A stretch of 32,960 bases of DNA from Holophagaceae bacterium (GCA_016710635.1 JADJVL010000026.1:1-32960), one strand, 5' to 3'. Counted from the stretch's first letter, positions 1 through 9,371 are shown. The notes: a model not told the origin generated them from the sequence alone. Program-made: numbers and translations.

Positions 1-15
1 GTGAGGCCCTGACAC

Positions 16-34
16 GCCCGTCAGACGGACGGGC
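16..34 (-). terminator. possible hairpin terminator overlapping the htrA-like stop codon
   Basis: A perfect 7-bp inverted repeat (GCCCGTC at 16-22, GACGGGC at 28-34) with a 5-nt loop covers the stop codon of the protease gene. No U-run follows, so termination is only a possibility. Confidence 0.3.
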
Positions 35-1235
35 CTGCGGCCTTCGGCACGGAGCCGGGCCGGAGGGTGATGGTCAGGCGCTTGCCGTCGCGCACCACTT
101 CCAAGACCCGCGGCACCTCTGGCGGCTCGAGCTCCATGAGGTCCATGAGCTGGATGTCGCTTTCGATGGGCTTGCCCTGGAAACCAATGATGACGTCCCC
201 CAGCGACTGCACGTCCTCGACGGCCCCCCTGGTCTCCGTGCCCGGCTTGAAACGCAACCCCTGCAGGCCAGCGACGGCGGCCAGGCTGCCCTCCTCCACA
301 TGGAAGACCATCACGCCCTTGCGCAGGCCCAGCAGGGCAGCGGCATCCGAGTTGAGTGTGTCGAAGCCCAGCTTTGGACGGACCAGTTGGCCCTTCTGGA
401 TGAGCTGGGGCACCACGCGGTTCAGGGTATCCACGGGGATTGCGAAGCCAATGCCCACGGAGGCTCCCGTTGCGTTCAGGATCGCCGTGTTCATGCCAAT
501 GAGATTGCCTGCGGAATCCAGCAGCGGACCCCCAGAATTCCCAGGATTGATGGCGGCATCGGTCTGGATCGCCTGACGGATGCGCCGGCCGTTGCCCGTG
601 GGGACTTCCCGGCGCACCGCGGAGATGACGCCGCTGCTGAGGGTATGGTCCAGGCCGAAGGGATTGCCGATGGCCAGCACGGACTGGCCCGGCACGAGGT
701 CGCCCGAACGCCCCAGCACCAGGGGCTTCATGCGCTCAAGGGGCGCGAAGACTTGCAGCACGGCGATGTCGTACTCCAGGGAGCGGCCCACCACCTGGGC
801 TTTGTAGGTGCTGCCGTCCGCAAGGGTGACCTGCAGCTCCTGGGCTTCGTCGACAGGGGCGCCTCCGATCTCCACGGTGATCACGTGGTGATTCGTCACC
901 ACATGGCCCTTCTCGTCCCACACGAACCCCGTGCCCGTGCCCGAGGGCTGGCTGAAGATGTCGCCGAAGAGATTCTGGAAAGTGGCAATGCCCGCGATGT
1001 AGACCACCGAGTCCTTGGAAGCACGAAAGATCTCCGCCCGCTTCCGCTCCTCCTCTGGGAGCCTGCGTGCTGGCGCCACAGGCCGCTGGCCGCTGCCTTT
1101 GCGTGCCCGCTCGATGGCTTCCTTCTCCCGCTGGGGGATGCGGGGGTTCGTCCGCTGGTAGGGCGCCGGGCCCTGGGGCTGGGCCGGATCCTGCGCCAGG
1201 GCGAGCAGCGCAGGAAGGATCAGGGGCAGGACCAT
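21..1235 (-). CDS. HtrA/DegP-like trypsin-type serine protease with C-terminal PDZ-like region
   Basis: Periplasmic quality-control protease of about 404 residues. The start at 1235 is chosen because the protein then begins with a short hydrophobic export signal (MVLPLILPALLALAQ); the frame stays open upstream, but that part is Arg/Ser-rich with no signal. A charged proline-rich linker (about 20-65) precedes the protease domain. The catalytic triad is visible: His117 in TNHHV, Asp156 in EYDIAVL, Ser234 in PGNSGGPL, with the IGNPFGL strand at 189-195. After residue 310 the sequence fits one PDZ domain (RPKLGFDTL through GDVIIGFQGKPI). One PDZ and a weak signal make it DegS/HtrA-like rather than a two-PDZ DegP. 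It is transcribed divergently from the TPR gene cluster. Substrates cannot be inferred. Confidence 0.93.
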   Translation of the reverse strand: MVLPLILPALLALAQDPAQPQGPAPYQRTNPRIPQREKEAIERARKGSGQRPVAPARRLPEEERKRAEIFRASKDSVVYIAGIATFQNLFGDIFSQPSGTGTGFVWDEKGHVVTNHHVITVEIGGAPVDEAQELQVTLADGSTYKAQVVGRSLEYDIAVLQVFAPLERMKPLVLGRSGDLVPGQSVLAIGNPFGLDHTLSSGVISAVRREVPTGNGRRIRQAIQTDAAINPGNSGGPLLDSAGNLIGMNTAILNATGASVGIGFAIPVDTLNRVVPQLIQKGQLVRPKLGFDTLNSDAAALLGLRKGVMVFHVEEGSLAAVAGLQGLRFKPGTETRGAVEDVQSLGDVIIGFQGKPIESDIQLMDLMELEPPEVPRVLEVVRDGKRLTITLRPGSVPKAAGPSV

Positions 1236-1363
1236 GGCGGCTCCGAAGGCAGGATTCGAGCATACGATGCCGTGAGCGCCGCCCAGGGTGCAGGGGATCA
1301 CGCCGATCCGACTGGAACTCGCCCGCGTTCTGAGCGATGCTCCAATCCTTCCCAAGCCCGACC

Positions 1364-2800
1364 ATGCGACGCCCCGCCGTCTACGCCACCCTGCTCGCCG
1401 TCTTCGTCCTCCTGGCGGGGGTCTGGGGCTTCCGCCGCGTCCAGGCCGCCCGCGAGCCCCGGCGCATCCAGGTGGTGATCGCGCCCTCGTCCGATCCCGG
1501 GGGTCTCGACGCCCACCAGCGCGAGGGGCTTCGGCTCCTGGTCGCCGATCATCTCGAAGTGCTCGGCGGCGTCAGTCTGCTGGAAGGCCTACCGCCGGGG
1601 GCCAACCTGCCGAAGGGCGCGCTGCGCCTGAAGGTCCGCGCCACCTTCTGGGACGGCCATCTGCGCCTGGAACCCCAATGGGAGGGACGGAATGCGCCCG
1701 GCACCGCGGCCGCCCTCAACGGCACGCCGGACTGGGTCATCTCCGAACTGCTGGCGCCCCTGGGCGTGCCCGCCGCCCGGCCGGGCCTGCTGCGCCCGGA
1801 AGACCCCGCCGCCTGCATGGAGCTGGTGACCCTTCTGGGCCGCCCCGTCGGTGACGATCCCGCGGAATCCACAAAGCGGCTGGACGGGCTTGCGAACCGC
1901 TTTCCCGAATGCGCCACGGCCCGGTACGCCCTCGCCGGCGTCCTTTACATCACCAGCATCCTGCGCCCCAGGGAACGGGATGACGGGCAGGCCCGGTGCG
2001 AAGCCGCCTTCGTGCAAGCCATGGCCCTGCTGCCGCACATGCCCAGGGGCGTCCGCACCTACGCCTTCTTCGCCGCCGACACCGGCCGGGGGCGCGAAGC
2101 CCTGGCGGCCGGCCTGGACTGCGCCGCGGCCTATCCCAAAAGTCCCAACGCCGCGATCTCCGTGGCGTATCCGGCGCGCATCTCCGGCCTCCTGGACCTC
2201 TCGGAGCGCGCCATGAGGCGCCAGGCCCGGCTCACCGGCCTGCCCCGCACCATGCACACCGCCACCGACAACACCCGCCTCTACCGGGGCGATCTCTCCG
2301 GCTTCGCCGCCAGCCTCGAGCTCCCCCAATCCGGGCCCCAGCCGGCGCTCCTCGACTTCTACCGCGGCTACGTGCGCCTCCTCGGAGGGGACCGGACCCG
2401 GGCCCTGCCCTTCTTCCTGCGCGGGGCGGATGGGGACGCCGCGGTCCAGGGCTTCGGGCCCCTCAACCGCTGCTACGCCCTGGCGCTCCAGGGGCGTCCC
2501 GACGAGGCCAAGGTGGCGCTGGACGGCCTCGCCCGCTCCCGCCAGATGGTCCAGATCCTCGATGGCGAACTCACCTTCAAGGTGGCGGAGGCCTACGGGT
2601 TCCTCGGCGAAGACCGGGAAGCCCTCGAGTTCGCCAACCTCGCGGCCACCCAGGGCTTCCTGTGCCTGCGGTGGTACGAGGCCGCCCCCTTCCTGGCCGG
2701 GGCCCGCAAGCTGCCCTACTGGGCCACCCTGCGCCGCCACCTCCAGGAGCGCCAGGCCTTGCTGGAGGCCCAGTTCCCCCTCAGCAGGATGGGGACCTGA
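1364..2800 (+). CDS. membrane-anchored TPR-like protein, paralog 1 of 3
   Basis: A 478-residue protein of no named function. The start at 1364 puts an N-terminal transmembrane helix (about residues 6-24, ATLLAVFVLLAGVWGF) right after a positive MRR; an in-frame ATG 27 nt upstream is less likely. Residues 30-120 contain an alpha/beta segment (IQVVIAPSSDP, DHLEVLGGVSLLEG) that recalls the TolB-N/FlgO-like domain often found before TPRs in bacterial regulatory proteins; that match is an inference. From about 150 onward it is helical with TPR-like Ala/Leu spacing. The C-terminus (FTFKVAEAYGFLGEDREAL ... RRHLQERQALLEAQF) is shared with the next two genes. The stop overlaps the start of paralog 2 (ATGA), indicating translational coupling. 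Confidence 0.85.
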   Translation: MRRPAVYATLLAVFVLLAGVWGFRRVQAAREPRRIQVVIAPSSDPGGLDAHQREGLRLLVADHLEVLGGVSLLEGLPPGANLPKGALRLKVRATFWDGHLRLEPQWEGRNAPGTAAALNGTPDWVISELLAPLGVPAARPGLLRPEDPAACMELVTLLGRPVGDDPAESTKRLDGLANRFPECATARYALAGVLYITSILRPRERDDGQARCEAAFVQAMALLPHMPRGVRTYAFFAADTGRGREALAAGLDCAAAYPKSPNAAISVAYPARISGLLDLSERAMRRQARLTGLPRTMHTATDNTRLYRGDLSGFAASLELPQSGPQPALLDFYRGYVRLLGGDRTRALPFFLRGADGDAAVQGFGPLNRCYALALQGRPDEAKVALDGLARSRQMVQILDGELTFKVAEAYGFLGEDREALEFANLAATQGFLCLRWYEAAPFLAGARKLPYWATLRRHLQERQALLEAQFPLSRMGT

Positions 2801-4251
2801 TGGCCGCCCTCGACCGCCGCGCCTGGTTGCGCGCCGCCGCAGCCCTCGGGATCGCCGGGGTGGGGCCCCTCGCCCTCACGGGCTGCGATCGCCGGCGGGA
2901 GACCATGCGCGTCCACCTGGACCTCGTCCCGAAGCCCGCGGCGGCCGGTCCACAACTGGCCTTCCACGGCCTGCGCGTCCTGCTGGTGGACCACTTGGAG
3001 GCCCTCGGCGGCCTCACCGTTTTGCCCTGGCCCCAGGCCGGCCACCTCCAGGACTCCCGGAGCCGCGCCTGCTTCCTCAGGGTCACCGCCACCTTTGGTG
3101 AAGCAAGCCTCGCCCTCGAAGTCGACGCCGCCTACGCGAACGGGATGAAGCTCGAACCCAGGACCTGCGGTCCCCTTCCACCCGCCGAAGCCCTGGACTG
3201 GTTCACGGGGAACCTGCCCTTCCGTCTGAGGCGCGTCCAGGCTGGAAGGCTATGCCCGGGGGAAGCCATTCTCTTCCGGCCGCTCCTGGAGGCCCTCGTC
3301 CAGGAGGACGATGCGGAGCAGGCCGCGTCCGTCCTGGACCTCAGCCGGCTGCTCGTACGCCGCTTCCCGGACTGCGCCACCGGCCACTTCCTCCTGGCGA
3401 ACCAGCTCTACAACCAGTTGCTGCTCCATCCCCTGGACCAGGAGTCCCAGTGGCGCGGCTTCCAGGCCTACCGCGCCGGCCTGGAGCTGCTTCCCCACCA
3501 CCCGAGAGGCACCGTCGGCCTCGCCCAACTGCAGGCGGACGCGGGGCTCCACCGGGATGCCTTCGACCTGCTGGCCGGCGCCCTCGGGGAGCACCCCTTC
3601 GTGCCGCGGCTGTACGCCTCCCTCTGCTACGTCGCCCGGACTTCGGGCCTTCTGGAGCTGGCCCGCAGGTCCTTCCAGAAGGTCGATGAACTCGCCCTGG
3701 GCTGGATGGATTCCCCCGGGGAGAACACCTACCTGTACCTGGGGGATTTCGAGGCCTTCCGGAAGACCTGCCAGCTGCGGGGCGCGGGCCGGGATGCGCG
3801 GGTGCGCTTCTACCTCGGCTACCTCGCCCTCCTGGAGGGCAACCGGCCCGGGGCGGCCGCCGAATTCCGCGCCTCGGTGGCGGTCCCCGGCGGGTGGTAC
3901 GGCTTCGAGCAGCTCAGCGCCTTGTACCTCGCAGCGCTGGAGGGCCGGCCCGCCGAGGCCGCCGCCCTCCTCCAGGCCATCCATCAGAAGCGTTCGGCCC
4001 TGCGGGCCCCCGATGGCGAGTTCACGTTCAAGCTCGCCGAGGCCGCCGCCTTCCTCGGGGACCGCGACCGGGCCACGGAGCTGGCCGAACTGGCCTTCAC
4101 CCAGGGCTTCGGCTGCACGCGCTGGTTCGAGCGCAGCCCCCTCTTCGCCCCGGCCAGGGGCTCCGCGCGGTGGGACAGCCTGCACCAGCACCTCCGGGAA
4201 CGCCAGTCCCTGCTCGAGTCCCGCTTCTCCCCAAGGAGATTCCGGCTATGA
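2800..4251 (+). CDS. TPR-like lipoprotein with Tat-like signal, paralog 2 of 3
   Basis: A 483-residue paralog of its two neighbours. The ATG at 2800 overlaps the previous stop (ATGA). The N-terminus differs from paralogs 1 and 3: DRRAWLRAAAALGIAGVGPLALTGC has a twin-arginine, a hydrophobic stretch and a lipobox (LTGC), so it is probably exported, perhaps by Tat, and lipid-anchored. The body follows the family layout: an alpha/beta N-terminal segment (LRVLLVDHLEALGGLTVLPW), then helical repeats containing RRFPDCATGHFLLANQLYNQLL, matching RFPECATARYALAGVLY in paralog 1. The C-terminal block (FTFKLAEAAAFLGDRDRA, TQGFGCTRWFERSPLFAP, HLRERQSLLESRF) is closest to paralog 3. No catalytic motif is visible; a scaffold or binding role is inferred. 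Confidence 0.85.
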   Translation: MAALDRRAWLRAAAALGIAGVGPLALTGCDRRRETMRVHLDLVPKPAAAGPQLAFHGLRVLLVDHLEALGGLTVLPWPQAGHLQDSRSRACFLRVTATFGEASLALEVDAAYANGMKLEPRTCGPLPPAEALDWFTGNLPFRLRRVQAGRLCPGEAILFRPLLEALVQEDDAEQAASVLDLSRLLVRRFPDCATGHFLLANQLYNQLLLHPLDQESQWRGFQAYRAGLELLPHHPRGTVGLAQLQADAGLHRDAFDLLAGALGEHPFVPRLYASLCYVARTSGLLELARRSFQKVDELALGWMDSPGENTYLYLGDFEAFRKTCQLRGAGRDARVRFYLGYLALLEGNRPGAAAEFRASVAVPGGWYGFEQLSALYLAALEGRPAEAAALLQAIHQKRSALRAPDGEFTFKLAEAAAFLGDRDRATELAELAFTQGFGCTRWFERSPLFAPARGSARWDSLHQHLRERQSLLESRFSPRRFRL

Positions 4252-4276
4252 ACCCCGCGTCCAGGGAGCCCGCCCC

Positions 4277-5782
4277 GTGAACCCGCCCGCGAACCCATCA
4301 CCCTTCCGCCGCCCGAGCCTGGCCCTGGGGGCCGCCCTCCTGCTGGCCACGCTGGGATGGGCGGGCCTGCGCTGGCAGCGCGCCCGAAGGGCGCCGGCCC
4401 CCGTGCGCATCCTCCTGGTGACGGAGCCGCCGGCGCCGGGCGGGGCCCTCAGCCATAACCAGATGCGCGCCATCGGAACGCTCCTGGAGGATGAGCTCAG
4501 CATGGCCCCGGGGGTCGCGGTGACCCCCGCCTCCCGGATGCCCGAGCATCCCGAATCCGCGCGGCGCGCTGAGCCCGTCCTGGTGGTCCGCACGCACCCG
4601 GTCCGATCCGGCGAGGACCTTGCCCTGGACCTGCGCTGGACCTGGAGCCGCGATGGCCGCCTGGATCCCTGGGAGCAGCGGAGCCTTCCCCCGGGACCCG
4701 CCGCCGCCACCCTCGCCGCCGCAAGGGCGGCCCTGCCCCTCAATCTGCCCGCGCTCCAGGAGGAGGCCTTCGCCCCCTCGAAGCCCGCCGCCTTCTGGGA
4801 ACTGGTGGAACTCATGGGCCTGCGCCTGGACAACCAGCGCATCCCCGAAGCGATCCTCCGGGGCCGGCGCCTCGCCGAGGCCGAACCCCGCTGCGCCTCG
4901 GCCTGGCTGAACCTGGGCAACCTCCTGAACCGCTCCCTGCTGGACGATCCCGCGGCCTCCAACAGCAGCGAGCAGGCCCAGGCGGAGGCCGCCTTCCGGC
5001 GCGGCCTGGACCTGGTGCCGGACCATCCCAGGGGCATCTTCCGCATGGCCATCTTCCAGGCCAGCAGCGGCTCCCACCGGGAGGCCCTGGACCGGCTGCT
5101 CGCCGCCAATGGCAAGCATCCCGGCAATCCCCTCCTGCTGCTGGGCATCGTCAACGCCGCCCGCAACGCCGGGCTCCTGGACCTCGCCGCCCGGGCGGCG
5201 GACCTGCACGAGCACCTCACCCTGCCGGAGTTCCAGCCCCAGTCCCTCCAGCTGCTCCACCTCTACCGGGAGGACTACCCGCGCTTCGAGGCGCGGCTCC
5301 AGGGCCAGCCGGGCCAGCTGCGCTACAGCATCGTGTCCTTCTACCACGGCTACATGCCCCTCCTGCGCGGGGAGCGCGCTGCGGCCCGGGAGGCCTTCGC
5401 CCGGTGCGAGGCCCTCGAGCACGGCATCCCCAACTACCAGCGCCTGGCCGGCGTCTTCCGCCTGGAGCTCGATGGCGCCCACGCCGAGGCCGCCGCACGC
5501 CTGAGCCAGCTCGACCACGAGCGCATTGGGCTGCGGGTTTCCGACGGGGAATTCACCCTGCGCATGGCGGAAGCCGCCGCCTTCCTCGGCGAGCGGCCCC
5601 TGGCCATGGAGATCTCCGAACGGGCCTACACCCAGGGCTTCGGCTGCACCCGCTGGTACGAGCGCAGCCCCTTCCTGGCCCCCATCCGGGGCACGGCCCG
5701 CTACGGTTCCCTCCTCCAGCACCTCCGGGAACGCCAGGCCATCCTCGAAGCCCGCTTCCCGCCTGAGCGGTTCGGATTCTAG
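4277..5782 (+). CDS. membrane-anchored TPR-like protein, paralog 3 of 3
   Basis: A 501-residue paralog of the two preceding genes, reading from a GTG at 4277. A GGGAG (4264-4268) lies 8 nt upstream, and this start gives a short cytoplasmic leader followed by a transmembrane helix (LALGAALLLATLGWAGL, about residues 15-31). The frame is open far upstream, but that part is antisense-like Ser/Pro/Arg-rich sequence overlapping paralog 2. An alternative ATG at 4248 reads only 10 codons. The N-terminal alpha/beta segment (VRILLVTEPPAPGG ... GTLLEDELSMAPGVAVTP) and helical repeats (SAWLNLGNLLNRSLL) follow the family layout. It shares TQGFGCTRWYERSPFLAP and the HLRERQAILEARFP end with paralog 2. Function unknown. 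Confidence 0.83.
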   Translation: MNPPANPSPFRRPSLALGAALLLATLGWAGLRWQRARRAPAPVRILLVTEPPAPGGALSHNQMRAIGTLLEDELSMAPGVAVTPASRMPEHPESARRAEPVLVVRTHPVRSGEDLALDLRWTWSRDGRLDPWEQRSLPPGPAAATLAAARAALPLNLPALQEEAFAPSKPAAFWELVELMGLRLDNQRIPEAILRGRRLAEAEPRCASAWLNLGNLLNRSLLDDPAASNSSEQAQAEAAFRRGLDLVPDHPRGIFRMAIFQASSGSHREALDRLLAANGKHPGNPLLLLGIVNAARNAGLLDLAARAADLHEHLTLPEFQPQSLQLLHLYREDYPRFEARLQGQPGQLRYSIVSFYHGYMPLLRGERAAAREAFARCEALEHGIPNYQRLAGVFRLELDGAHAEAAARLSQLDHERIGLRVSDGEFTLRMAEAAAFLGERPLAMEISERAYTQGFGCTRWYERSPFLAPIRGTARYGSLLQHLRERQAILEARFPPERFGF

Positions 5783-5811
5783 GCCTCCCGGGGCTGGTGG
5801 CCAAGGGCCGC

Positions 5812-5842
5812 TGGACCGGTGCGGCACAAGGGGCCCTAGAAT
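5812..5842 (+). promoter_or_regulatory. weak candidate promoter for icmF
   Basis: TAGAAT at 5837-5842 is a fair -10 match, 35 nt before the icmF start. The only -35 candidate, TGGACC at 5812-5817, is 19 nt away and poor. The 94-nt gap makes a promoter here likely, but the exact boxes are uncertain. Confidence 0.25.
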
Positions 5843-5876
5843 CGAGGTTCCGGCCCTTCCCGGCCCCGAGGACGCC

Positions 5877-8800
5877 ATGCCCACCGCCACACCCGATCTG
5901 AAGGGGACCCTCGACGCCGATGGCGTCTACCGCCCCGCCCACAAGCTCCGCTTCGTCACCGCCGCCAGCCTCTTCGACGGCCACGACGCCAGCATCAACA
6001 TCATGCGGCGCATCCTCCAGGCCAGCGGCGCCGAGGTCATCCACCTGGGCCACAACCGCAGCGTCAAGGACGTGGTGGACACGGCCCTGCAGGAGGACGC
6101 CCAGGGCATCGCCATCTCGAGCTACCAGGGCGGGCACAACGAATACTTCAAGTACATGGTGGCGCTGCTGCGCGAGGCCGGCGCCGGCCATGTGCAGGTC
6201 TTCGGCGGCGGCGGAGGCGTCATCGTGCCCTCCGAGATCGCCGAGCTGGAAGCCTACGGCGTGGCCCGCATCTACAGCCCCGAGGACGGCCGCGTCATGG
6301 GCCTGCAGGGGATGATCAACGACATGCTCCAGCGGGCGGACTTCGATCCCCGCGGGAAAGGCGCAGCCATCCCCCTGGCCCGGCGCATCACGGAGATCGA
6401 ACTCGATGAAACATTGGGCGAGGCTGCCCGAGTTGAAGGCCGGACCGTCCCGGTGCTCGGCATCACCGGAACCGGCGGGGCCGGCAAGAGCTCGCTGACC
6501 GACGAGCTGGTGCGGCGCTTCCTGGTGGACTTCCCGGACAAGCGGGTGGCCATCCTCAGCGTGGATCCCTCCAAGCGCAAGACCGGCGGCGCCCTCCTCG
6601 GCGACCGCATCCGCATGAACGCCATCTTCCATCCGGACCTGACGGCCCGGGTCTTCATGCGCAGCCTGGCCACCCGCGCCGCCCACAAGGCGACCTCCCA
6701 CGCCCTCGCCGCGGCCATCGATGCCGCGAAGGGCGAAGGCTTCGACCTGGTCATCGTGGAGACCGCGGGCATCGGGCAGAGCGACAGCTCCATCACGGAC
6801 CTGGTGGATGTCTCCATGTACGTGATGACGCCGGAATACGGCGCCGCCACCCAGCTCGAGAAGATCGACATGATCGACTTCGCCGACCTGGTGGTCCTGA
6901 ACAAGGCCGACAAGCGCGGTGCCGAGGACGCCCTGCGGGACGTGCGCAAGCAGTTCCAGCGGGCCCGCAAGCGCTTCGACGCGGACGCCGCGACGATGCC
7001 CGTCTATGCCACCATCGCGTCCCAGTTCAACGATCCCGGCACCACCCGGGCCTATGTGGCCATGGTGCAGGCCCTGGCGGCGAAGACCGGCGTCGCCTGG
7101 GAACCGAAGCTGCGGGCCCCGGAAGGCGAAGCCCTGAAGGCGGCCATCATCCCCGGGGAGCGCACCCGCTACCTGGCGGAGATCGCCGACACGGTGCAGG
7201 GCTACAAGCGGTGGGCTTTGAAACAGGCGGACACCGCCGAAACCGCCTACGCGCTCTACACCACCCTGCTCACCCTGGGTGATCCGGTCCCCGCCATGGC
7301 CGAGTTCTACGACGGCACCCACCTGGTGGAGGAGGTGGAAGGCGAGCAGGGCCCCGCCATCCGCCTGCTCCGCCAGCGCTACCAGGAGCACCTGGGGGAG
7401 TTGAACGCCGGCTGCCGGAAGCTCCTCGCAGCATGGGAACGCACGCGCCACGCCTTCACCGACGACGAGAATGTCTATGTGGTCCGCGGCAAGGAGATCC
7501 GCGCGACCAACTACACGCAGACCCTTTCCGGCACGCGCATCCCCAAGGTGGCCCTGCCGGACTTCCGGAGCTGGGGCGAGCTGCTGGCCTGGCAGCTGCT
7601 GGAGAACATCCCCGGCCGCTTCCCCTTCACCGCCGGCGTCTTCGAGTACAAGCGCGCCGGGGAGGATCCCACCCGCATGTTCGCCGGGGAAGGCACGCCG
7701 GAGCGGACCAACAAGCGCTTCCACTACGTGAGCAAGGGCCAGCCCGCGGTGCGCCTCAGCACCGCTTTCGACAGTGTCACCCTCTACGGCGAGGACCCCC
7801 ACGAACGCCCGGACATCTACGGCAAGGTCGGCAACTCGGGGGTGAGCATTTGCACCCTGGACGACGCCAAGAAGCTCTACTCGGGCTTCGACCTGCTGGC
7901 GCCCTCCACCTCGGTGAGCATGACCATCAACGGCCCTGCCCCCATGCTGCTGGCCTTCTTCATGAACGCCGCCATCGACCAGCGGGCGGAGAAGTGGCTG
8001 GTGGAGCACGGCCAGATGGACGCGGCCCAGCAGAAGATCGATGCGCTCTATGCCGCCAAGGGGCTCGCGCGGCCCCGCTATGCCGGCGCACTGCCGGAAG
8101 GCAACGCGGGCCTCGGCCTCGCGCTGCTGGGCGTCACCGCCGACGAGGTGCTCCCCGCGGACGTCTACGCGAAGCTGAAGTGCGAAGCCCTGGCGATGGT
8201 GCGCGGCACCGTGCAGGCCGACATCCTGAAGGAGGATCAGGCGCAGAACACCTGCATCTTCTCCGCGGAGTTCGCCCTGAAGGTCATGGGCGACATCCAG
8301 GAGCGCTTCATCGCCGACAAGGTTCGGAACTTCTACTCCGTCTCCATCTCGGGCTACCACATCGCCGAGGCCGGGGCGAACCCCATCACCCAGCTGGCCT
8401 TCACGCTGGCGAACGGCTTCACCTTCGTGGAGTACTACCTCTCCCGGGGCATGGACATCGACGAGTTCGCGCCGAACCTCAGCTTCTTCTTCAGCAACGG
8501 CGTGGACGCCGAGTACAGCGTCATCGGCCGCGTGGCGCGCCGCATCTGGGCCACGGCCCTGCGCGAGAAGTACCACGCCAACGAGCGCAGCCAGAAGCTC
8601 AAGTACCACATCCAGACTTCGGGACGGTCCCTCCACGCCCAGGAAATCGACTTCAACGACATCCGCACGACCCTGCAGGCGCTCTACGCCATCTACGACA
8701 ACTGCAACAGCCTGCACACCAACGCCTACGACGAGGCCATCACCACGCCCACGGAGGAGAGCGTGCGCCGCGCCATGGCCATCCAGCTCATCATCAACCG

Positions 8801-9299
8801 GGAGCTGGGCCTCACGAAGAACGAGAACCCGCTGCAGGGCGCCTTCATCACGGAGCAGCTCACGGAACTGGTGGAAGAGGCCGTGCTCCTGGAGTTCCGC
8901 CGCCTGAGCGACCGGGGCGGCGTGCTGGGCGCCATGGAGACCATGTACCAGCGCGGCAAGATCCAGGAAGAGTCCATGCACTACGAGCACCTCAAGCACA
9001 GCGGAGAGCTGCCCATCATCGGCGTGAACACCTTCCTGAATCCGCAGCCGCCGGAAATGGGCGCCATCGAGCTGATCCGCTCCACCGATGACGAGAAGCA
9101 GCAGCAGCTCGCCAACCTCCACGCCTTCCAGGCCCGCAACGCGGACCGGGCGCCCGCGGCGCTGGAGCGCCTCAAAGCCGCCGCCCGGGACGGGGACAAC
9201 CTCTTCGAGGCCCTGCTGGAGACCGTGAAGTCCTGCAGCCTCGGCCAGATCAGCACGGCGCTCTACGAAGTGGGCGGGCAGTACCGGCGGAACATGTAG
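5877..9299 (+). CDS. icmF: fused isobutyryl-CoA mutase (IcmF): B12 domain, G-protein chaperone, mutase
   Basis: Adenosylcobalamin-dependent carbon-skeleton mutase with built-in chaperone, 1140 residues, near the usual 1,090-1,100 of IcmF. Order of domains: N-terminal B12-binding domain with DGHDASINIMRRIL (about 37-50; the cobalt-ligand histidine); a MeaB-type GTPase with Walker A GGAGKSS (K204), ETAGIGQSD and NKADKRG; then the substrate-binding and TIM-barrel mutase part (FPFTAGVFEYKRAGEDPTRM, SMTINGPAPMLLAFF, SISGYHIAEAGANP). Gln790 in LKEDQAQNTCIF lines up with Arg207 of methylmalonyl-CoA mutase as I recall it, and FPFTAGVF replaces the tyrosine region. Both are hallmarks of isobutyryl/butyryl specificity. 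ATG at 5877 is chosen because the conserved sequence starts soon after it. The gene stands alone. Likely role: interconversion of isobutyryl- and n-butyryl-CoA in branched-chain or fatty-acid metabolism. Confidence 0.95.
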   Translation: MPTATPDLKGTLDADGVYRPAHKLRFVTAASLFDGHDASINIMRRILQASGAEVIHLGHNRSVKDVVDTALQEDAQGIAISSYQGGHNEYFKYMVALLREAGAGHVQVFGGGGGVIVPSEIAELEAYGVARIYSPEDGRVMGLQGMINDMLQRADFDPRGKGAAIPLARRITEIELDETLGEAARVEGRTVPVLGITGTGGAGKSSLTDELVRRFLVDFPDKRVAILSVDPSKRKTGGALLGDRIRMNAIFHPDLTARVFMRSLATRAAHKATSHALAAAIDAAKGEGFDLVIVETAGIGQSDSSITDLVDVSMYVMTPEYGAATQLEKIDMIDFADLVVLNKADKRGAEDALRDVRKQFQRARKRFDADAATMPVYATIASQFNDPGTTRAYVAMVQALAAKTGVAWEPKLRAPEGEALKAAIIPGERTRYLAEIADTVQGYKRWALKQADTAETAYALYTTLLTLGDPVPAMAEFYDGTHLVEEVEGEQGPAIRLLRQRYQEHLGELNAGCRKLLAAWERTRHAFTDDENVYVVRGKEIRATNYTQTLSGTRIPKVALPDFRSWGELLAWQLLENIPGRFPFTAGVFEYKRAGEDPTRMFAGEGTPERTNKRFHYVSKGQPAVRLSTAFDSVTLYGEDPHERPDIYGKVGNSGVSICTLDDAKKLYSGFDLLAPSTSVSMTINGPAPMLLAFFMNAAIDQRAEKWLVEHGQMDAAQQKIDALYAAKGLARPRYAGALPEGNAGLGLALLGVTADEVLPADVYAKLKCEALAMVRGTVQADILKEDQAQNTCIFSAEFALKVMGDIQERFIADKVRNFYSVSISGYHIAEAGANPITQLAFTLANGFTFVEYYLSRGMDIDEFAPNLSFFFSNGVDAEYSVIGRVARRIWATALREKYHANERSQKLKYHIQTSGRSLHAQEIDFNDIRTTLQALYAIYDNCNSLHTNAYDEAITTPTEESVRRAMAIQLIINRELGLTKNENPLQGAFITEQLTELVEEAVLLEFRRLSDRGGVLGAMETMYQRGKIQEESMHYEHLKHSGELPIIGVNTFLNPQPPEMGAIELIRSTDDEKQQQLANLHAFQARNADRAPAALERLKAAARDGDNLFEALLETVKSCSLGQISTALYEVGGQYRRNM

Positions 9300-9371
9300 A
9301 CGCCAAAGGGCGCGCCTGCGCTCCGGCGGTGTCCCCCATCACATCCCGACCCCCACGGGGGCAGACCTCGG

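Noticed and set aside
5553..9122. Very long open frame (1189 codons) antisense to icmF
   Set aside because: Its translation is Val/Gly/His/Gln-rich low-complexity sequence typical of the shadow of a GC-rich gene; icmF explains the region fully.
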